From: Gnetum montanum | Lineage: Eukaryota; Streptophyta; Gnetopsida; Gnetales; Gnetaceae | DNA length: 64,000 bases | Reading direction: 5' to 3' | Assembly (NCBI GenBank): GCA_015680685.1 | Contig: MNCI01027262.1 | Coordinates: forward strand, 2,089,882-2,153,881 | Shown here: one piece after another, positions 58,190 through 64,000 of the stretch | Layout of the letters: the number at the start of each line of letters is the position of its first letter | Position numbering within the stretch: position 1 is the first letter of the stretch | Position numbers and translations under genes: made by a program | The notes under the pieces: generated by a model | Database searches by the model: none | The model's input: only the letters and a program-made list of their open reading frames with translations | Told to the model about the DNA's origin: nothing

Positions 58190-59560
58190 AGTGGCTAGAA
58201 GCCTTTGCTTGGTCATATCCTGAATTAATTGGAATAGATCTTAGGATATGTCAACATAAAATTTACAGTGACCCCTCCATGAAGCCTCGAAGACAACCGT
58301 AGAGGTGATTGAATCCTAAGCTGAAGCAAGTAGTTAAGGAAGAAATCAAATAGCTTCTCAAGGCTAGGTTCATATACCCCATTGTTGATAGCGAATGGGT
58401 TAGCCCCTTAGTTATTGTGCCTAAAAAGGGAGGCAAATGAAGGGTGTGCATAGATTTAAGGCTACTAAATATGGCAACATTCAAAGATCACTTTCCATTG
58501 CCATTTGTCGACCAAGTCTTAGACACCATCGTAGGGCATTGCTATTATAGTTTTCTAGATAGATATAGCAGATATAACCAAATACAAATAGCCCTAGAAG
58601 ATCAAGCCAAGACTACGTTCACCAGTCCTTGGTGAACGTTTGCATACAAACAGATGTCGTTTGGCTTGTGTAATGCCCCTGCAACATTTCAATGACTAGT
58701 TCTAAGCATATTCCAACAATAGATAGGGAATGGCGTGGAGGTCTTTATGGATGACTTCTCCACTTATGGAGCAAACTTTGATCAAGCCTTGGACTAGTTG
58801 GAGCAAGTGTTAAAAAGATGTGTATAAATCAATTTGAGGCTCAACTAGAAAAAAAGCCATTTGATGATTCAAGAAGGTGTAGTACTAGGGCAAAAAATCT
58901 CACACACAGGGATAGAGGTAGACCGTGAGAAAATCAAAATTATCCAAGGAATTACCCGTCAACCTGAAACTATCAAAGATATTCAGTCATTCCTTGGACA
59001 TACTAGCTACTATAGCAGATTTATTGAGAACTTTTCAAAGGTGGTCAAACCATTGGTGGAATTAACGAAAAAAGACATACCTTTTGAGTGGACCAGGAAA
59101 TGCGAATTAGCTTTCCAAACTTTGAAACAGAAGCTAGTAGAAATACCCATTCTACAAGCTCTTAACTAGTCCAAACCATTTCATATCATGACTAACATAT
59201 CCAACTATGATTTAGGAGCTGTACTTATACAATTAGATGACCAGAAGCATCCTTATTACATCCACTGTGTAAGTAGAAGTATCACTGGTGCACAACTTAA
59301 CTACACTACCATAGAGAAAGAATTAATGGCAATAGTGTTTGTACTAGAAAAGTTTAGACACTATGTATTGGGATATAAAGTATATATACATATAGATCAT
59401 AGTGTAATCTGGTTCCTCATGAATAAGCCAATGGTAAGCCCTCATATTATATGATGTCTTATAATCTTACAAGAGTTCAATTTAACGATGATCGATCGCA
59501 AGGGCATCAAGAATGTAGTTGCTGATCATTTATCCTGGTTGTGATGGGATGACAAAGAGG
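58190..59560 (+). pseudogene. E5 reverse transcriptase and RNase H
   Basis: RT blocks in order: SPLVIVPKKGGK with stop then RVCIDLRLLN (58447), DHFPLPFVDQVLDTIVGHCY, FLDRYSRYNQI, FAYKQMSFGLCNAPATFQ and the catalytic FMDDFSTYG (58744). Connection and RNase H follow: DIQSFLGHTSYYSRFIENFS (58981), then FHIMTNISNYDLGAVLIQLD (59180) and TIEKELMAIVFVLEKFRHYV. At least nine in-frame stops lie between 58300 and 59165; most are single-transition changes from Gln, Arg or Trp codons. Confidence 0.9.
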
Positions 59561-59699
59561 ATGAATATTCAATTTTTGATCATTTCCCTAATGAATTCCT
59601 CTTTGCTGGTGTAGTGAATAATCAATCACCCATGGAGACAAAATGGTACAGTAGCATTCTTACCTATCTCCTCACCCAAAAAACACCACAAGAGTTAAA

Positions 59700-60903
59700 C
59701 CTTAAGAAGAAACAATAGTTTCTTCACCAAGCCAAGTATTTTATGGAGATCAATGGGAAACTTTACAAAGCGTGTCTCGATGGCTTAGTTCAATGGTGTG
59801 TTCCCGATATAAATCAACTGCAAGTTCTCCAAGATGCTCATGAGGGTCATTGTGGGGATCATTACGCTGGGAGATGAATGATATTATTGGCCTGCATTAT
59901 TTCGGGATGCCCATTGTTTCATCCAATCTTGTGAGTGCTATCAACATGATGGGGGAATGATTGCTAGAATGGAGGGTCCGCAACAATGGATTCAACTGTT
60001 AGAATTCTTCAACATTTGGGGAATTGATTTTATGGGGTTGATTATACCAATGTACAATGGAAAAGCTTATATTATTGTTGCCATTGATTACCTAACAAAA
60101 TTGGCCGAAGTAACTACTGTTAAAGATTGTACATCATCTACAGCTGCACGATTTGTTCAACAAAAAATTCATAAACAAGTTTGGTGTTCCACATGCGCTT
60201 ATTTTAGACAATGGCACACACTTCACAGGTGCAAATTTTTGGAAATTAATGCAATGCTTAGGGGCTGAGTATAAATTGACTACACCATACCACCCCCAAG
60301 CGAACGGTTAACCAGAAGTCATCAACAGGGAGATTATGAAGATATTGACAAGAACCATTAGCAAGTTTAGGTGAGACTGGAGCACTAAACTGAATGATGC
60401 TCTTTGGGCATACCGCTCCACATGGAAACTCCCTACAGGCTACTCTTCCTATGAGTTAGTGTACAGTAAATTACCAATGCTTCCCATTTAAACTGAGCTC
60501 TGTACACTATCCACAGCATATGACCTCAACCTTGACCTTGATCTAGCATAGAAACAAAGGTTAGTAACCCTTAACTTACTAGATAAAAATTGATTAGCTG
60601 CCCTATCATCTAATGAATTGCACAAAGCCTTCAATAAACAATGTCATGACCTAAGAATTAGGAAAGTTAAAATATCAGCCAGAAGATAAGGTTATCTACT
60701 AGAATCCCACACATGTGCCACAACGTACTAAATTTCAAACACTATGGGAAGGATCTTATATTATTTATGCAACGTTTTCTTCAGGGGCCATGACAATATA
60801 CAATCCTGAGAGCCTGGATAAGAAAATTTTGATCAACGTGCAACAAACCAAACCTTTCCAAGAGCTTAGGATAGCTAGTACACATGCTATCTTTTTTGAT
60901 GGA
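59700..60903 (+). pseudogene. E5 integrase
   Basis: An HHCC-like piece (EGHCGDHYAGR, about 59845) is followed by the core: WGIDFMG with the first Asp at 60025, ILDNGTHFTGANFW with the second at 60207, and the Glu of PEVINRE at 60315. The D-x35-E spacing is exact. A frameshift lies between the first two acidic residues, near 60180. The C-terminal tail (MTIYNPESLDKKILINVQQT) ends at 60903. The tail is the part that remains in E4. Confidence 0.85.
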
Positions 60904-60936
60904 TAACCTTGCTCACTATTTTGGATCTCCTCCTTC

Positions 60937-60961
60937 CAACTTAGTCATGGGGGAGATGGCC
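60937..60961 (+). promoter_or_regulatory. E5 internal polypurine-tract-like motif
   Basis: ACTTAGTCATGGGGGAGATG, 33 bp after the end of pol, nearly the same as E4 24688-24712 and sharing 13 bases with the 3' polypurine tract of E3 (29145-29159). Confidence 0.6.
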
Positions 60962-62140
60962 ACCTATGCTAACCATTCTAGGCCCTTAGTTCTTTTTGAA
61001 TTTTTGTTTTACATATTTTTTTGTTTTACACATTCTTTCAACTTTTCTTATTTTTGTTTTACACCATCGTTCATGTTTTTACTGTTTCTTTGTTTACTTG
61101 ATTTAATTTTATTCGTCATCTAATAAGTGCTCATGATGGTGGATTGAATTATATCATATTGATTGCTAATTTTTTATTTTTACCTTTGAATTATGATGCT
61201 AATATTAAGGTATGGTTCTTTTGGTAAAACAGGTAATGAGTCCACACTATCCACCTATCCATACAACTCTATGGTTTCCTTTGGCTTGGAACTATACAAT
61301 CCCCTTTTTCTAAGTAAACTTGTTAATGAATTGGTGGATGGGTATTTTTCAAACCAAGGAAAGACTTAAATGATGAAAAGGGTGTGACTTCAAGGGGATT
61401 CGATGCATTGGTGCTGACCATTCTCTTGGGTGCTTGGATGCTTTTTTTTTTTGATTTTCTACCATTCTAACATTGTTAAAAAATTGAGAAGTTGAGTGAA
61501 TAAAAATAAGTCTTTGCATGGTGTGGTTCTCATGTAAGAAAAAATTGTGAGAATTCAAAGCACATCCCTTAGATGTAATAAAGCAATATGGGCTACAAGC
61601 ACTGGTTATGGAACTAGAAAGACATGTTACCCATGCTTGAAGGTTCCCTCTAACTAAGGTCCTTTCTCGCTTCCTACTTCTCCATCTTGCTCTCCTTGGA
61701 ATGGTGGTGACTCTTTGTGGAAGCATTCTTGTTGCTTCAAGTGGATGGTTTGGTCAAGTTTGTTGATGCAAGGTTACTGGGTGTGGTTTGTTTGAGTTTG
61801 GATTTGGGATGAGTTCTACTTAGTCACATTAACCATAAAATACACAAGGGACTTTACACAACCTTGTTCTTGGGATTCCATTCCATTCTCTCCTCTCCAT
61901 CTTTCTTACCATTTTCCACCTCATTATTAATTTTATCATTAGTCCATTCTGGGTTGATGCATTATTTTTCTTTGGTGAATTCTTATGGATAAGTTTTTAA
62001 CTCTTGCTTCCAAATGACATTCCTAGAGCCTATAGACTCTTTGGTTTGTGGGTTTGTCAGGGCATAAAATGCATGAGCCTGCTTTGTGGAGGACCCACTA
62101 ACATTCCTTTTTGGTGTAATTGTTAATTTCTTTTTTGTTG
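60962..62140 (+). other. E5 non-coding 3' region
   Basis: Aligns with E4 24687 down to about 23530, then similarity stops. No ORF2 or internal promoter is present. Confidence 0.65.
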
Positions 62141-63689
62141 GCACATTTGGCCATTTCATGGAACAGTAAGATTCATTTTAAAAATTATTGTAATAATTGG
62201 AGAGTGTAAGTGTGTTATTTCATACCATTGGTTTGGGATCTAGGGGAGACCATAATATTATTGGTGGAAATAATGATGCACATATGAAAGACAATGAATA
62301 AAAGATTGCAAGAGATAATGTGCATCATGAATGAATTGACAAGCAAGGAATTCTCCATTGTCAGAAATATGTTCAGGAATTGATCATTTGGATACTAGTA
62401 AAGAATGAGAGAAGAAAACTGGAAATGAAAATTTAAAAATTAAAATCAATAGATTGTATGAATTACAAAATGGGAGAATATCGGTGGAAGTTTGCTAAAA
62501 TGATGTCTCACAAATTTTGGAGGTCTAGAGCAGGCAGGAATTATCCATAATCCATGTTTAAAATTTTAAACACAAAAAAAAGAGAATGGAAGAAGACTTT
62601 GGCGGGCAAACAGAACTGCAGTAGCACTAATCTTCCAAGTTGTGCAGTCTGAAATGGATAGAAGCTCCTGCACCACGACAAAGTCTTACCATGATAAAAA
62701 TTTAGGTGTTAAAGACTGTTCACGAACGTAGACACTGGACATTTCATGGAGACAGATGCAGATAGGGTTCCGGCAAAGTTAACAAGGCATTTTTTCACAG
62801 GGGAAAAATATCGAAAATCTCATCAAAATCATGGCCCGTGGCGCTACGCCCCTTTAATTTTCTGAAGAAGCAGCGTAGATTATGAAACAGCGCATAGGCC
62901 CAAGGTTCCAGCACAGCTCACAGGTCCACGATTTCATCATGGTGCGGATTTCGACACAGCGCGACGGCCCAAACCCTCACCGGAAAGTATGAACGTGGCC
63001 TTGGGGTTTCTGCAATAGTTCGTGCAGACAGCAAGAAAATCCATGGGTAGGAAGGCCGCAAGGAAAGTAACACCAGTGACAAGAGAAGTAAAGTTTCAGG
63101 CCTGAAACGTTTTTTGTTCCAGAGACTGGTGCATAAAATTGTGTAGGGTTTTAAGTCAGATTTTTGTTTTAGCCCACCACCGTGACTTCCAATACTTTGT
63201 TGCAGGGATTTTCCAGCTGCGACCTCACCAAACAGGCTTGGGCTTTCCCAAGGAACCCATTTCAAATTTTTTTAGGCGGTAATCACAAATGTCATTCACT
63301 CCTAGAACTTGCAATCCGAAGCAGCAGCCATGCCCAATGTCGATGCATTCAATATCGCATACCAGTGCACTGAACGCAGAAATGGAGACACGAGGGCATA
63401 CCAAAATAGGTGTATAACCGAATCCGTAGAGCATGAGATATTTTAACTGATGCTGGAGTTGTAGTTTAATCTATCGCTGAAACTTACCATTAATTTAATT
63501 ATTCCAAGTGCCCAGCTGTAAGTTAATTATTCCAAGTCTTAAAACATTATTTTAAATATTATTATATATACGTTACTACCCATAAAATATTTGTAATATT
63601 AATATTAAAATATTTGTAATATTATATTAAATATTTGTAATAATTGCAAATATTAATGTTAGCATAAATTTCTCCTAACTTTGTGTATA
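62141..63689. other. Unassigned region, GC-richer patch at 62600-63420
   Basis: The patch has more CpG and GC than its surroundings and could be a promoter, an exon or an old gene fragment. No open frame in it resembles a known family, and the longest one (minus, 62918-63265) looks fortuitous. From 63480 the sequence is very AT-rich (attattatat, aatatt repeats). Confidence 0.4.
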
Positions 63690-64000
63690 ACTTCCTAACT
63701 ACATAACTTCCTCCTAACTAGATGGGTAAGTTGTAACCTCCTTACTTGGGAGAAAAGTTAGCTAGGATATTTTGGAATGTAACTACTTTATGAACCTTAT
63801 AAAAAGGCTTCAGAGGGGAAGACCAAGGAGGTCTCACATCACACTTGGAGGTATCACACTTGGGCTACCACACTTGGGGTCTCATTTTTAGTATCACGCA
63901 CTTGGGCTCTCACTTGGAAACACACTTTGAGTCTTGGGAGAAGAGCATTGTAAATAAGAAATTGTGAACGATTGCTTGTAAGATGGCTTGCTAAAGAAAA
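63690..64000 (+). repeat. LTR-like sequence running off the window
   Basis: Matches the inverted block at about 8140-8400 inside E1: TATA context ccttataaaaaggcttcaga at 63797, repeated tcacacttgg motifs, and the end aagatggcttgctaaagaaa. The true left end and the rest of the element are not visible. Confidence 0.65.

Larger units (their letters stand above)
53771..62140 (+). mobile_element. E5: pol-bearing Athila/Tat-type Gypsy element, 3' end lost
   Basis: Plus-strand element with 5' LTR, primer site, gag, protease, RT, RNase H, integrase, internal polypurine motif and a non-coding 3' region homologous to E4 down to about 62130. No 3' LTR follows. RT reads FMDDFSTYG, the form typical of the Athila/Tat branch (family knowledge). 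Coding parts carry many stops. It is the only copy here that could once have supplied enzymes to the other elements, although its U3 differs from theirs. Confidence 0.85.

Noticed and set aside
62141-62600. Search for the missing 3' LTR of E5
   Set aside because: No sequence with the conserved LTR ends, TATA or AATAAAG context was found; similarity to E4 stops near 62130.
62918-63265. 115-codon minus-strand frame
   Set aside because: No family resemblance, odd composition and no supporting signals; probably chance in a GC-richer patch.
1-64000. rRNA or functional tRNA genes
   Set aside because: Only degenerate tRNA-like SINE heads were seen; no complete cloverleaf or rRNA sequence was recognised.

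Overview
The window looks like nuclear DNA of a seed plant, most likely a gymnosperm (conifer-type) genome. It is AT-rich and gene-poor. It holds one intact intronless dirigent gene, and most of the rest is old, nested, mutually related LTR retrotransposons of the Ty3/Gypsy Athila/Tat type, plus one LINE and two SINE-like copies. The organism is inferred from the dirigent type and the repeat landscape; nothing in the sequence names a species.

Layout. 1-2300: two decayed dirigent copies made by a 623-bp tandem duplication that includes their promoter. 3687-10272: element E1 (minus), complete with both LTRs and a 5-bp target-site duplication (TSD, acaat), but with neither protease nor pol, and with a foreign LTR-like block in its gag. 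10972-31998: element E2 (minus, TSD aatat), which contains E3 (plus, 16414-29489), which contains E4 (minus, 22020-29084, TSD cctat). This three-level nest includes an assembly gap (18921-19254). 33853-42480: element E6 (minus), with its 5' LTR lost and a 699-bp internal tandem duplication. 43455-45244: two tRNA-derived SINE-like copies and unclassified repeats. 45374-48918: a 5'-truncated L1-type LINE with a 14-bp TSD. 49905-50453: the intact dirigent gene with TATA box and poly(A) signal. 53771-62140: element E5 (plus), the only copy with gag, protease, RT, RNase H and integrase, all heavily mutated. 63690-64000: start of another LTR, related to the block inside E1.

How the parts relate. 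E1-E4 and E6 share LTR ends, a tRNA-Asp-like primer site and a polypurine tract, but all lack reverse transcriptase and integrase. They look like non-autonomous elements that needed an E5-like relative. E1, E2, E3 and E6 carry instead an accessory ORF of about 930 codons near the 3' end, called ORF2 here. In E2, E3 and E6 it has its own upstream promoter-like block (GATATC array plus TATA). In all four copies a 62-73-bp intron-like sequence ends exactly at its ATG. This second transcription unit inside pol-less retroelements is the most interesting signal in the window. The U3 regions of five of the LTRs also share a GATATC array with a strict 14-bp period.
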